A DNA stretch of 64,000 nt from Okapia johnstoni (GCA_024291935.2 CM044309.1:5828001-5892000); one strand, 5' to 3'. Counted from the first letter of the stretch, positions 34,107 to 46,289 are shown. Made by a program: numbers and translations. Notes: generated by a model not told the origin, from the sequence alone.

Positions 34107-34117
34107 CAGTCTTTCAC

Positions 34118-34538
34118 GGGAGAAGGCAATGGCACCCCACTCCAGTACTCTTGCCTGGAGAACCCCATGGACGGAGGAGCCTGGTAGGCTACAGTCCATG
34201 GGATCGCTAGGAGTCGGACACGACTGAGCGACTTCACTTTCAGTTTTCACTTTCATGCATTGGAGAAGGAAATGGCAACCCACTCCAGTGTTCTTGCCTG
34301 GAGAATCCCAGGGACGGCAATACCTGGTGAGCTGCCGTCTATGGGGTCGCACAGAGTCGGACATGACTAAGTGACTTCACTTTCACTTTTCACTTTCATG
34401 CACTAGAGAAGGAAATGGCAACCCACTCCAGTGTTCTTGCCTGGAGAATCCTAGGGAGGGGGGAGCCTGGTGGACTGCCGTCTATGGGGTCGCACAGAGT
34501 CGGGCACAATAGAAGCGACTTAGCAGCAGCAACAGCAG
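34118..34538 (+). mobile_element. Bov-A2-type SINE with three BovA units
   Basis: TSD cagtctttcac at 34107-34117 and 34539-34549. Three units start near 34119, 34261 and 34405, each opening gagaaggcaatggca or gagaaggaaatggca; the usual Bov-A2 has two. Units 1 and 2 both end in a (C)ACTTTCA-type linker (tttcactttcatgca); unit 3 ends in acttagcagcagcaacagca. Because one TSD encloses all three, the trimer probably moved as such. Confidence 0.93.
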
Positions 34539-34569
34539 CAGTCTTTCACAAGTACCATAAATGATGTGA

Positions 34570-34680
34570 GGAAGGGGAATATGTCTAATTTTGTCCATCT
34601 TTGAGTTCCAGAGATGTGTTTGCACTACCACATAATGGATATTGAAAACTATTTACTGAATGAATAAATCAATGAATGGA
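34570..34680 (+). mobile_element. L2 LINE 3'-end remnant
   Basis: Matches the L2 3' end in order: gtctaattttgtccatcttt, then actatttactgaatgaataa. Diverged, non-functional. Confidence 0.6.
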
Positions 34681-34681
34681 C

Positions 34682-35560
34682 GATTTAATAAAACAATAGC
34701 CAATGAAAGAGAGTGAAAAGGCTGCCTTAAAATTCGACATTCAAAAAATGATCATGGCATCCAGTCTGATCACTTCATGGCAAATAGATGGGGAAAACAA
34801 TGGAAAGAGTGACAGATTTTATTTTGGGAGGCTGAAAAATCACTGCAGATGGTGACTGCAGCCATAAAATTAAAAGACACTTCCTCCTTGGCAGAAAAGC
34901 TATGACCAATCTAGACAGCATATTAAAAAGTAGAGATATTACCTTGCTGACAAAGGTCTGTCAGTCAAAGCTATGGTTTTTCCAGTAGTCGTGTATGGAT
35001 GTGAGAGCTGGACTGTAAAGAAGGCTGAGTGCTGAAGAATTGATGCTTTTGAACCATGGTGTTGGAGGAGACTCTTGAGAGTCCCTTGGACTGCAAGGAG
35101 ATCAAACCAGTCAATCGTAAAGTAAATCAGTCCCAAATATTCAATGGAAGGACTGATGCTAAAGCTCAAGCTCCAATACTTTGGCCACTTGATGTGAAGA
35201 ACTGATTCATTGGAAAAGACCCCGATGCTGGGAAAGATTGAGGTCAGGAGGAGAAGGAGACAACAGAGGATGAGATGGTTGGGTGGCAACACCAACTTGA
35301 TGGACATGAGTTTGAGTAAGCTCCGGGAGTTGGTGATGGACAGGGAATCCTGGCATGCTGCAGTCCATGGGGTTACAAAGAGTCAGAAAGGACTGAGCAA
35401 TGAACTGAATAAATTATAGAAGGCATAATAGTTATAAAAAGTATCTAAATGCTTTGATTTTGGGAATATAATCAAAAGAATCTTTTTTAAAAATGCACTT
35501 AATCAGATTGCTCAATGCATTTAATTAAAAAATATTACAATCTTTTCTTATGAATTTTCT
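34682..35560 (+). repeat. Left copy of a ~180 bp duplication flanking an L1 (split by BovB)
   Basis: The left copy consists of 34682-34704 and 35410-35560; a BovB (34705-35409) sits inside it. It matches 36744-36926 in order: gattta(a/g)taaaa(c/t)aatagc near the start, tctaaatgct in the middle, cagattgctcaatg(c/t)attta, and the ttttct end. It is read as the left half of an exceptionally long target-site duplication of the L1 at 35561-36743. Confidence 0.8.
34705..35409 (+). mobile_element. BovB LINE 3' fragment
   Basis: Starts at gaaagagagtgaaaaggctg, in the C-terminal coding part, and ends tgaactgaa. Coding frames are broken by several stops and indels. It lies inside the left duplicated copy, so it arrived after the neighbouring L1. 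Confidence 0.92.
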
Positions 35561-36743
35561 TTTTTTAACTTTCCTTTTTTAAAACTTTTATTTTGTATTG
35601 AGGTATAGCTGATTAACAGGGCTTCTCAGGTGGTGCAGTGTTAAAGAATCAGTCTGACAGTGCAGGAGACATAAGAGATGTGGGTTAGATCCCTGGGTCA
35701 GGAAGCTTCCCTGGAGAAGGAAGTGGTAACCCACTCCAGTATTCTTGCCTTTAAAATTCCATGGACAGAAGAGCCTGGTGCGCTACAGTCCTGAGCGTCA
35801 TAAAGAGCTGGGCACGACTGAGTGAATGAGCACACATAGCTGATTAGCAAGTAGAGCTGTGATAGTTTCAGGTGAACAGTGACGGGACTCAGTTATACAC
35901 ATACATGTTTCATTCTCCTCCAAACTCCCCTTCGATCCAAGCTGCCATGTAACACTGAACAGAGTTCCCTGTGCTATATACTAGGACATTGCTGCTTATT
36001 CATTTTAACTATAGCAGAGTGTATATGTTAGTCTCAAACTCCTTGGCTACCATAAGTTTGTTTTCTAAGTCTGTGAGTCTATTTCTATTTTGTAAGTATA
36101 AGTTCATTTCTATCATTTCTTTTTAGATTCCATATATAAGGGATATGATCCAATATTTTTCCTTCTCTGCTTGGTTTATTTCATTGAGTATGACAATGAC
36201 TAGATCTATCCATGTTGCTGCAAATAACATTATTACATTCTTTTTAATGGCTGAGTAATATTCCACTGTATATACACTATACAATATATGCTATATATAT
36301 ATGCACAATATTCCACTGTATATACAATATATACCATATCTTCTTTATCCATTTCTCTGTCAATGGACATTTAATTTGCTTCCATGTCTTGGCTATATGA
36401 ACACTGGGGTATTTATACCCTTTTAGATCATGTTTCTCCTTGGCTGTATGCCCAGGAGTGGGATTGCAGGGTCATATGGTAGCTCTATTTTTAGTTTTTT
36501 AAGGAACCTCCATACTGTTCTCCATAGTAGCTGTACCAGTTTGCATTCCCACCAACAATGTAGGAAGATGTCTTCTCTCCACACCCTCACCAGCATTTGT
36601 TGTTGGTGGAGTTTTTGAGGATAGCCATCGAGGCTGGTGTGAGGCGATATGTCATTACAGTTTTGACTTTCATTTCTCTAATAACTAGTGATGCTGAACA
36701 ACTTTTCATATGCCTCTTGGCCATCTGTATGCTTTCTTTGGAA
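35561..36743 (-). mobile_element. L1 LINE, 5'-truncated, antisense, older
   Basis: The left edge is T-rich (poly(A) complement), then 3' UTR (ttgaggtatagctgattaac, resuming after a SINE), then decayed ORF2 C-terminus (complement of the [16 protein letters not shown] region near 36490-36560 and of the region before it to 36743). A small AT-rich duplication (gtaatattccactgtatata, again at 36308) lies at 36257-36340. Older than 24538-25750. Flanked by ~180 bp duplicated target. Confidence 0.88.
35616..35835 (+). mobile_element. Bov-tA SINE in L1
   Basis: TSD atagctgatta at 35605-35615 and 35836-35846. The head cagggcttctcaggtggtgc and end gggcacgactgagtgaatga are clear. Confidence 0.93.
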
Positions 36744-36926
36744 GATTTAGTAAAATAATAGCCAATACATTACAAAGGACCTAACAGATTTACAAAAAGT
36801 AAGGATCTAAATGCTGTGATTTGGGGAGTACAGTCAAAGGAATCCTCTTTAAAAATATTCTCAATCAGATTGCTCAATGTATTTAATTAAAAATATTTAG
36901 AAACAATCTCTTCTTAGAAATTTTCT
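36744..36926 (+). repeat. Right copy of the ~180 bp duplication flanking an L1
   Basis: Begins gatttagtaaaataatagcc directly after the 5' end of the L1 and ends ttttct before gataaaatgc, giving an L1-endonuclease-like TTTT-rich nick site. Aligns to 34682-34704 plus 35410-35560 with many substitutions, as expected for an old event. Confidence 0.8.
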
Positions 36927-37139
36927 GATAAAATGCAATTATCCATATGTGAAGATACTGCATTAGATATCAGTTCTATTGCTGGGTTGTTTAGGGTCAA
37001 TATTTCGGGATATGTCAATGAATGGGAAAATTTTCACAGATGTTCTTTTTCAGATTAATCTTCATGGCCTAATAATAAAGAGAATGAATGAATGGGTATG
37101 TGAGGGAGTGTGGTAGGAAGGGAGGGAAGGAAGGAAAGA

Positions 37140-37410
37140 GCAGAACTTGGCACAAACATAGTGTAGTGGCTTAGATCCTGGCGTTAGCTCTGGAGGGTTG
37201 GGATTTATAAACCTCTCTCTAAGATGGATTCACTCTGTGTCTTACGCAATGTTTTAAACCCCATAGGGGACTCAGTTTTTTCATCTGTACAAAGGTCTTA
37301 TTAATGTGCCTACACTGTTAGGCAATCGGCAGGGTAATTACGGTAATCTATACAAAGTGTCTAAAACTGTGGTAATCATCACTGTAGGTGCTATGCAAGT
37401 GCTCACAATT
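37140..37410 (+). mobile_element. MIR SINE remnant
   Basis: MIR-like order: ggcttagatcctggcgttag, then gactcagttttttcatctgt, then ctaaaactgtggtaatcatc. Diverged. Confidence 0.6.
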
Positions 37411-38043
37411 ATGTTTTCACCCTTCTCAAACTTAATATATTAATATCCCAGAGGCATATTGTTGCATTTTTCAGAACCTTAACTCTTTAGAATTTGACCT
37501 TCTTAGAATATAAAGTTGTGGTCCAACACTTAGGAAATACTGCATAAAGTAGTTTGCACATTAATATTCCTGTTGGCTTTGCAGCATTTGTCTTTCATGT
37601 AGTAAACACTAAAATGTGTTTGATAGACAGCAAAAGAGACAAAGCGATATGATTAAAATATTTTTGCCACGCTTTTTTTCTGTGTTCCAAGTATTCTATA
37701 TCTATATTTATATTCCATAAAGGGTAATTCAACAATGAGCAGGAATACAGATGCTATCATTTTTTAAACCTACATAGATAACACACACACATATAAGTGA
37801 AGATTCGAATCTCTAGTACAAGCTGTATCTGCCTCATTACCCATTATGGGACCAAAATAACCCCCAGGTAGCACTTGGATTTCAAATGATAATGCAAATT
37901 AGATAAGACATCTAACTTTCCCCAAAAGATTATTATCTCCTAAACCTTGCTATAGTGCAGAACAGCTTAATCCTCTCTTACCTGTCTACACATTTGGAGG
38001 TTCCATAAATTCAGTCTTTACTATACAATCAAATTAATGCTCA
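37411..38043. other. No recognised feature
   Basis: Unique-looking AT-rich sequence. Confidence 0.5.
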
Positions 38044-38263
38044 GGTTCCCCAGGTTGCTCAGTGGTAAAGAGTCTGCCTGCAAATGCAGGAACTACAGAA
38101 GACATGGGTTTGATCCCTGGGTGGGAAGATCCCCTGGAGGAGGAAATGGCAACCCGCTCCAGTATTCTTGCCAAGATAATCCCATGGACAGAAGAGCCTA
38201 GCAGGCTACATTCCATGCGGTCACAAAGAGTCAGACATGACTGAGCACACACACACACACACT
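38044..38263 (+). mobile_element. Bov-tA SINE with (CA)n tail
   Basis: Head aggttccccaggttgctcag, body ccgctccagtattcttgcca, end gtcagacatgactgagcaca passing into a CA microsatellite (38246-38262). Confidence 0.92.
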
Positions 38264-38879
38264 TTTAAATACAGTTTTAATCATATATGCATACTGGTTC
38301 TATTGCAATACAAACAATATTTTGTTTTCATTCTGTAGCCCCAAATGCTTTTAGGAAAGAAACTGTCTTCAAGATATTCCCAATATACCAATTTTAATAT
38401 CAATTCTCCTATATTAAAATTGAAAGGAAACATCAGTTATAAAGATTAAAATTTTAAAAATCAGAATTAAAACTTTCTGCACTCATGCTATGCTTTCTAT
38501 ACTCATTTGTTTTTAAAGTTAATGGATGTGTTATTAATATCCATCAATGTTTACTATGATTTTCTAAAATCTAAAATATCCACAACCTGTCTAAAACTTC
38601 CATATTCAAATAACAAGCCTGGGTAAGAGAAACATGGTTCAATAAATAAGAAAGGAGTCATAGAGTCATAAAGTAAATACATTGAACTTTCTGTTTCAGG
38701 ATTGAATGAATCTGAGGAAATTTTCAAATGTCAGGAAATGTCAGTATACTAAAATTATTAAATAAGGCATGGGCATTAAAAGGATAATTCAGTCTCAACA
38801 AATACCTTATACCAATCCAAAATGCATACATGGTTCAAGGCTTAAATTTATTGAAATTTGGCTGCATTTGAAACTAGGC
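38264..38879. other. No recognised feature
   Basis: Strongly AT-rich, no reading frame. Confidence 0.5.
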
Positions 38880-39070
38880 AACTGTATGTATAGTTTTTTC
38901 ATTCCATCTTCAAAAATATATTAAAGACCTACTGTGTGTCAATCAGAGTTCTATATTGTTGAGATAGAAAGGTTAAAATAAGGTCTTAGTTCATAAGTGA
39001 TTTACATATATTAGGTTCCATGGATATTGGTCAAGTAAATAAGTAAAATAATTCTGAAAATTGTAAGTCA
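38880..39070 (-). mobile_element. Possible L2 LINE remnant, antisense
   Basis: Similar to the complement of the L2 3' end (attccatcttcaaaaatata ... gacctactgtgtgtcaatca). Weak. Confidence 0.42.
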
Positions 39071-40448
39071 TACAAAGCAAAATTCCCAAAGTGGTCAGAG
39101 GAGAAACTTTTGAAGAACTTATATTAGGATAAAATATGCCTGACTAGGAGGAAAAAGCTGCATAAAGTTTTACAGGGAAAAGTTACAGACAGAAAAATTA
39201 CCCAGTGCCAAGGCCTTAGCAAAGTAGCTACCTGGGGTTGGCATGTGTGTACACCAACAAGAAAGTTTTATGGCTGGAACTCAGTATGTATTTATTAGAG
39301 AGAGAGAGAACGGTAGGCTAGGACTAGACAGTAAAAATCTTAGGAGACATTGGAGCACAGCTTAGACTGTCTTTATTATCATCAATGTATGATATACAGT
39401 TAGGAGCAAGACAGTGCCAGAATCTGAATTGCAGGATAACTGTGGTTGCTACTGAAGCAGTTTAGATGGGACATAATGTTAAAATAGCATGATAGCAGTA
39501 AAGATGGAAAGTTTGAAAGTTAAGAAAAGGAAAATTTTCTGGAATAATGGCAAGGTTTTTGGTTTAACTAATTAAGCATAACAAAGTAGAATTTACTAAG
39601 GAAACTCTGAAAGAAGAATACAATCGGGGGAAAGTTAAGAATTTTACTTTGCCATGTTATATTTCAAATTCCTATTAGACCTCCATATGGAGTTGTTAAT
39701 TAAATCAATTAGATACATAGCTCTGGGAGAAAATCTAAGATGGAGACACACATCTGAAAAAGTCAAGAATGGAGATGCATACATATGGAACTCACTAATT
39801 GAAGGAGAAGAGAGAAAGCTTCGGTAGCAATATTGAGGTCATGCCGACATTGTTGCTTGAGCAGATGAGAAGACCTTGTAAAAGGGAAACGGGCTGTCCT
39901 TGTGGTATGAGCTGTCTGATAACTGGCCTTGGGGTAATTAGGAAAATGAATATTGGCTTTGAGTTTAAGAGCCCTATAGGAGCCTGATACAGGAAGTGGT
40001 TGGGGTATGGGGTTTGGATTGGTTCATGAAAGGTACATTCACAAAGGAATCAATTGTTATCTTTAGGAATTAATCAGCCCTGGAAGGGCCAGACTATTCT
40101 AGAAGAGCAAGGCTTTAAGTTATCAAAGCATCAAATGATACAGAAAATGAAGAACATGATTAATACATAAGGTTTTCTAAATATAAAAGAAAGTAAGGAA
40201 AATGTGATATGAAAGAGAAAAATGAAATGGCAAGAAACAAGGAATTTTCAGTTATGTCAAAAATGACTGAGAATAGACAAAGTTGAGAAGAGGAAAGGTA
40301 CCACTGACATTGGCAACACAGATCTCCCAATAACCATAAAAAGAACAATCTCAAAGAGCTGTGAGATGGAAGCCTGTCGGAACGAGTTGAGGACTCGATG
40401 GGGGGAGATGAAAATTTTGAGACAGAATGTTGGTAAGAAGAGAACAAA
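39071..40448. other. No recognised feature (1.4 kb)
   Basis: Unique-looking, with a GA-dinucleotide run near 39297-39310. Open stretches at 39799-39987 and 40160-40447 (minus) have no recognisable domain. Confidence 0.5.
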
Positions 40449-40459
40449 GCAATGACACA

Positions 40460-40739
40460 CGCTGCTGCTGCTGCTGCTGAGTCGCGTCAGTCGTGTCCGA
40501 CTCTGTGCGACCCCATAGACGGCAGCCCACCAGGCCCCACCGTCCCTGGGATTCTCCAGGCAAGAATACTAGAGTGGGTTGCCATTTCCTTCTCCAGTGC
40601 GTGAAAGGGGAAAGTGAAAGTCTAAGCTGCTCAGTCGTGTCCGATTCTTAGCGACCCCATGGACTGCAGCCTACCAGGCTCCTCCTTCCATGGGATTTTC
40701 CAGGCAAGAGTATTGGCGTGGGTTGCCATTGCCTTCTCC
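40460..40739 (-). mobile_element. Bov-A2 SINE (dimeric), antisense
   Basis: Begins with the (CTG)n complement of the CAG tail and contains two BovA units joined by gtgaaaggggaaagtgaaag. TSD gcaatga(c/t)aca at 40449-40459 and 40740-40750. Confidence 0.95.
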
Positions 40740-40750
40740 GCAATGATACA

Positions 40751-41347
40751 TATGATCACTTAATTTTGTTTTACCACGCAGTTTTCAAATTTGCTTGGTG
40801 ACTTTCGTTAAAGAGGACCTTGATTTTGCCAAATGAATGCTGAATGCTAACTTACCCCCAACTCTTTTTGCTCTCTCTGCTCTCAGAACAGACACAGCAA
40901 GAGAATTAAAGTTGAGGCCAGATATTGGAGTTTTCCAGCCAAAGGGGAAACACCTAAAGATAATGGCATTTGGTTCTCTGACAGATGTCTTCCTGAGATG
41001 ATCTTACTGTGGAGCTCAGACTGACAGCTGAAGCTATATACCCAGAGTTTCCAAAACAGAATGTTCATGATTCCTTCCTTATACAATCACGTGGGATTTT
41101 CCAACTGAAATAAGAGTTTATGATGTCCAAGATTCTAGATTTCAGATCTACACTGTCTGGATTAAAATCAAAATGTTATTACTAACTCTGTGGGTACCTT
41201 GGGCAACACATTTAATTTCATTTAACTCTAAAATGAATATTATTTACTTCTTACTGCATAGAGTAACTAATAAGCAAATAAGAAAGATATTCTTAGTAAG
41301 CATTATATCAATGACAACAATTCATCTGTTATTGTTTTATGACTATG
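40751..41347. other. No recognised feature
   Basis: Unique-looking sequence. Confidence 0.5.
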
Positions 41348-41664
41348 AAAAAGTGAAAGTGAAAGTCACTCAGTTGTGTCTAACTTTCTGTGACCCCATG
41401 GACTATACAGTCCGTGGAATTCTCCAGGCCAGAATACTGGAGTGGATAGCCTTTCCCTTCTCCAGGGGATCTTCCCAACCCACAGATCTAACCCAGGTCT
41501 CTCACATTGCAGGCAGATCCTTTACCAGCTGAGCCACCAGGGAAGCCCAAGAATACTGGAGTGGGTAGCCTATCCCTTCTCCAGTGGAGCTTCCTGACCC
41601 AGGAATTTAACCAGGGTCTTCTGCATTGCAGGTGGATTCTTTACCAACTGAGCTACTAGGGAAG
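41348..41664 (-). mobile_element. Composite (dimeric) Bov-tA SINE, antisense
   Basis: A complete antisense Bov-tA (41348-41548) is followed by a partial one (41549-41664). Read on the minus strand, the first unit stops at tattctt and the second starts gggcttccctggtggctcag, the same junction as the composite at 30934-31252. Confidence 0.88.
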
Positions 41665-42559
41665 ATGATAGCAAAACAAGAAAATAAAGAATTAATTTAG
41701 ATAAACATGATGATAAAACAAGAGGATAAAGGATGAATTTATATAAATAATAGTATTGAGTAAAACCAAAAATAAAATTACTCTAACTCTCTAAAAGATA
41801 AGACTGAATAAAAACGAAAAAATTCCATAGAAATATTGGAAGATAAAGCTGAGAAAATATTAGGAAAAAAAAGTAGTAGAGAGACAAGGAGATAGTATAG
41901 GGAAAAAATTAAAGAATTAGAACATCAGTGGAGTAGGTTTGATATAAATTTCTTCTCTGGCATCTTAAATAAAGAGGATGCTGACGGGGGACATTTTAAA
42001 AAGTGTGGAAGAAAGGAAATGATCAACGGAAACATACCAGGTAATTTCCCAGATAGGAGGGGTTTGAATTTCCAGAATTTAAAAAAAAAAAAAAAAAAAA
42101 AAAAACCACTGCATTTTGAGCACAATAAATGAAATAAATCCACACATTATTCTATTCTAACAGAACACAATTTTCATGCACATGTGAAAAACTGAATTTT
42201 AATGTGTACATTTCAAAATCTGAGTTTCAAAAGTGAGAGAGGACTTTACCTTAAGTGAAATCAGTAGAAACTTCACAAGCAAGGCTGTAGTGGGTATGAA
42301 TAGAACACGAGTAAGGAAGAAGTAGAGGCAGATCTCAAAATCCTACAGTTGTTGTTCATTCCTGAAGGACAGTCCTAGTGGCTCCTGCACGAGAGTTACT
42401 GTTAGCAGGAGATTGATGGGGTACAAGCTGAAGGTGGGGATGGGCATGTGAAAGCGCCTGGGCCACTGGCGCTGATGCAAATCAATCTAATGAAGAGTCT
42501 TCAGATGAGCAAACTTCTTATCACAGTCTTCAAGTAAACATAATGAACAATTGTGTGTG
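41665..42559. other. No recognised feature; A25 tract
   Basis: AT-rich and A-rich sequence, with an uninterrupted run of 25 adenines at 42081-42105 that is not preceded by any retrotransposon I recognise. Confidence 0.55.
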
Positions 42560-42975
42560 TGTGTCAATCAGCACTTTCCAGGGAAACAGAACCAATAGGA
42601 AGTATATTGATCTTTTTTTTTTCAATGTGAAGTCTTAGGAGCTCTAAGCAAGGATTTGTGTTTTGGCTTTTTCTGACTTCTAGAAATTGTTTTCGTTGCT
42701 TGCCCCTCTGCACCTTCAAAGCCACTTATGACCAGTGGAGCCAGGCTCACATTGCATCCCTGTGATACTGACTCTCCTGCCTCCCTCTTCCACACTGAAG
42801 GACTGTTGGATTACACTGGGCCTACGTACTGTTCAGGATAGCTTTCTTCTTTTAAAATAGGTTAATTACCAACCTATTTCCATCTGCTGTTTTAATCCCT
42901 TTTTGCCATATAATTGCACATATTCAGAGGCTCTGGGAATTGGGATACAGACTTCTTTATTCCACCTATCACAGC
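42560..42975. mobile_element. Ancient mammalian interspersed repeat, unclassified
   Basis: Contains blocks that recur widely in placental genomes: ccagggaaacagaaccaata, actctcctgcctccctcttc, ggattacactgggcctacgt and ttttgccatataattgcaca. I recognise them as an old repeat (L1M/MER-like) but cannot assign the family or strand. Confidence 0.5.
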
Positions 42976-43078
42976 CATGATACAGACAAGCAGCAGCTGC
43001 CTTTTAGACAATTCACATGTACCCTGCAACTCTCACCTAGTCCTTCCCCACTCATTTACAAGTTACTAACTTGGTCTT

Positions 43079-43195
43079 GGAGAAGGCAATGGCACCCTAC
43101 TCCAGTACTCTTGCCTGGGAAACCCCATGGACGGAGGAGCCTGATAGGCTGCAGCCCATGGGGTCGCGAAGAGTCGGACATGACTGACGCGACTT

Positions 43196-43228
<33 letters not shown>
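43079..43228 (+). mobile_element. BovA monomer with (CAG)10 tail
   Basis: One BovA unit (ggagaaggcaatggcaccct ... gacgcgacttag) ending in ten CAG triplets. TSD aacttggtctt at 43068-43078 and 43229-43239. High CpG content and the perfect TSD suggest a recent insertion. Confidence 0.94.
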
Positions 43229-43231
<3 letters not shown>

Positions 43232-43239
43232 TTGGTCTT

Positions 43240-45718
43240 TATGAGCATCTGAAGCTGTAATACTTGTTATAAACATGTATGTGTCTGTGAAAGGCATAAA
43301 GCTGTTTTTTAGAAGCTAGATGATTATTCAATTTTAATGAGCCCAGGAATTAAAGAAATCTGGAGTGGCTCCTACATTTCATTCCAAGACTTGAGCCCTT
43401 TTTCTCTTTCTAGTTGACCACAGTCAAAAAAAGTCATTGCAGATAAGAAAACTAACCTTTTAAAATAACTCCTAGGAATTAACAGGTCTGCTAAGTGCTT
43501 ACATGTACAATCAGAAACTTTTGGTTGACTTTAAATGGACTAAGATTACTTTGCAACAAAAGCTTGCAAAAGATTCAATTAAAAATTGATTTGTGTCTTA
43601 GTTACAAAGCTGAGAAGATATTAATAATCAAAGAATACGGAATGTTTTCAGGTGTAATTTCACTCAACTACCAAACTGAGAATTGGCATAAACAAGTTCT
43701 TTGTGGGCAATGACCAGACATCATCGTTTGTGGTAAAGACTGAAACAATTTCTATTTTCATTTCTTTCACTTTGCTTTGTTGTGTGTGTATATATATGTT
43801 TTCCTAAATTGTTTATTTGTGTTATAGAGACAAACATTCCAATATCTTTTTGTAGTCTATTAAATCTAGGATCTTGGGAGGAGAAATGTATCCATATGCA
43901 GAGACATAGAGAGGAAAGAGAAGAATAAATACTAAGTTCTCAGGATCACCCCCTCCTAAGGGAAAGCTAAACTTCTAAAATTAACACTTATTTTGCTGCA
44001 GAGCAAGGAGCTGTGTAATTCTGCTAATCTAGAAAATTTCCAAGGCAGTCAAGACAATGTACATGTTCTTTTCCAATGTCATTATGCACAGCAGGGACAG
44101 AAGAAAGCATTGTGGAACCATTAAGCTTAAATTAAAATTACACCTTAGAGTGAAATTCTGCGCTAATGTACATTATGTTACTTGAGGGTGCCTTTGCTTC
44201 CTCCTCTCTTCGTTGAGTTAAACATGAACTTGGTTTCATTTGGAAATCTAAGGAGGGGAAAAAAAAACCTCATTACATTACCATTTCTATTCTGCTTTGT
44301 GTGGGGCAGCCTTGGAGGCTGAACATTTTGTGAGGATTCTCTCTGGGTCTTCTCCTGCCCTTGTTCCAACTGTGTAGCTTCTATGAGGTAAGGGAAGGAG
44401 TTATAACCTGCTGTTCGGTACCTCCTTTAAAAGGCGAAACTGTAATGTAATATACTTGAAAAAGACTTTCTCTCATGATACCTAATTACAAAGGAAATTT
44501 TATGGAAATATGTGGATTATTTAAAGTTACTAAGCATATGGTCCAGATTTCCTTTCTGTATGATTCAATCTGGAAGGCTATATGAATGATTTCTTTTGAA
44601 CCATATTTTACAATGAAATATAACATGCTGTGTACACATTATATACCTCATACTATATAGTAAGTAGCATGACATAGTAAGCAACAGGAATAAATATTCC
44701 ATATATTTGGGAGGGTTCAGCCCTTACCTATAGTTACTTAGCATTTCTTCCTCATATGTCATATCTGCATGTAAATATATATATATAATATACCCAAATG
44801 AATAATTTTACCAGCATATGCATTTCAATCTGATTTATTTCATAGGGAATAGACTACTCATTTGCAAGTAGCTTCTCTGATTTGCAAGTGTTTTATTCAA
44901 TAATGGTCCAGACTAAACTTATCTGAAAAAGGAATTTTACTATTGAACTAATTAAAGTTTTTTCTTTAATGGCCAAGATCTGATTTTACCTGTTCCTCAA
45001 CTTCTGAAACTATTATTCAAAATTTTACTTTTACTAATAGAATGAAATTATGGCTACATTTTTGTGAAAGTTTTTGAATATGTCTTTATTATCTCTCCTC
45101 ATTTAACTTATAAAGCTAGTTCTATGTGATGAACTGAATGAGAAAAGTAATTAGAATCATTGTTCCTGTATATGATAAAGTTTTTTTAAAAAATCATAAT
45201 ATATATGTTAAAAAAGTATTTAACGTATATAAAAATTAAAAAAATAATTTTTAAAAGCAGGCTTTTAAAAATATCTACTGTTAACTATCATCAGCAAGGA
45301 ACCAGAAAGCTTAGTTAGGGTGTATTTGGCTTTTTGTGAAAATCTACAAAATGTAGGGCAAAAAGTAACCTTCTTAAACTTGGTCCCTTCTTTGAAATCC
45401 AAGTCCCTAAAAAGATCTATTTAGGTAACTGGATTTTCCTCCCAACTAGAATCCCTATTGTTTCTCCTCACTACACTTCATCTTCCCTCCTGGCTCCAGA
45501 AAATTCATCTCCTAAAGACAGATATTGTATATCACCTCTTGTTTTATAACATTAGTTTATCCTCAGGCTTTTCACTGAGGTAAGGCAGAACTGCATGAAG
45601 ATGTCAGTGTTAACAAAATAGCATTTTGTACCTCACTTCCTATCATCAGATAGGCTTGAGGTCAGCCTTTACCACCCAAATAGGACACATGTGAGGGAAA
45701 AATTAATAATTACCCTGG
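43240..45718. other. No recognised feature (2.5 kb)
   Basis: Unique-looking AT-rich sequence. Open stretches at 43495-43713 and 44178-44369 (minus) have no recognisable family. Confidence 0.5.
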
Positions 45719-45730
45719 ACAACAGGCAAA

Positions 45731-46166
45731 AGCTATGGGTTTTCCAGTAATCTGTACAGATGCGAGAGCTGGACAGACAAAAAGGCTGAGCACCAAAGAA
45801 CTGACACCTTCAAACTGTGGTGCTAGACAAGATACTTGAGAGCCCATGGGACAGCAAGGAGAACAAATCAGTCAATCCTGAAGGAAATCAAGCCTGTAAA
45901 ATTTATTGGAAGGACTGATACTGAAGCTGAAGCTCCAATATTCTGGCCCTCTGATGCAGAGAGCTGACTCATTGGAAAAGACCCTGATGCTGGGAAAGAT
46001 TGGGGGCAGGAGAAGAAGGGGATGACAGAGAATGAGATGGTTGGAAAGCATCACTGACTCGATGGACATGAGTTTGAACAAACTCTGGGAAATAGTGAAG
46101 GACAGGGATGCCCAGCATGCTACAGGCCATGGGGTTGCAAAGAGTCAGACAGGACTGAGTAACTGA
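45731..46166 (+). mobile_element. BovB LINE 3' fragment
   Basis: TSD acaacaggcaaa at 45719-45730 and 46167-46178. Covers the C-terminal coding end (agagctggacagacaaaaag ...) and the 3' end; frame broken. Confidence 0.93.
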
Positions 46167-46289
46167 ACAACAGGCAAATTGGAAATGTTTGCTGAAAGTT
46201 TGCAGTCTGTTGCATCCAAAAATTGGGGTTAAAAATAGAGGAAAGTCCCTTTACGACTTATTTAGTTTTCAGCTAACTTCATATACATT

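Noticed and set aside
34118..34538. Tandem repeats resembling a CRISPR or satellite array
   Set aside because: The three units are BovA SINE monomers within one TSD; there are no short spacers of unique sequence.
43198..43227. (CAG)10 as a coding polyglutamine or poly-alanine tract
   Set aside because: It is the tail of a BovA SINE within intergenic sequence; the open frames through it are by-products of the repeat.
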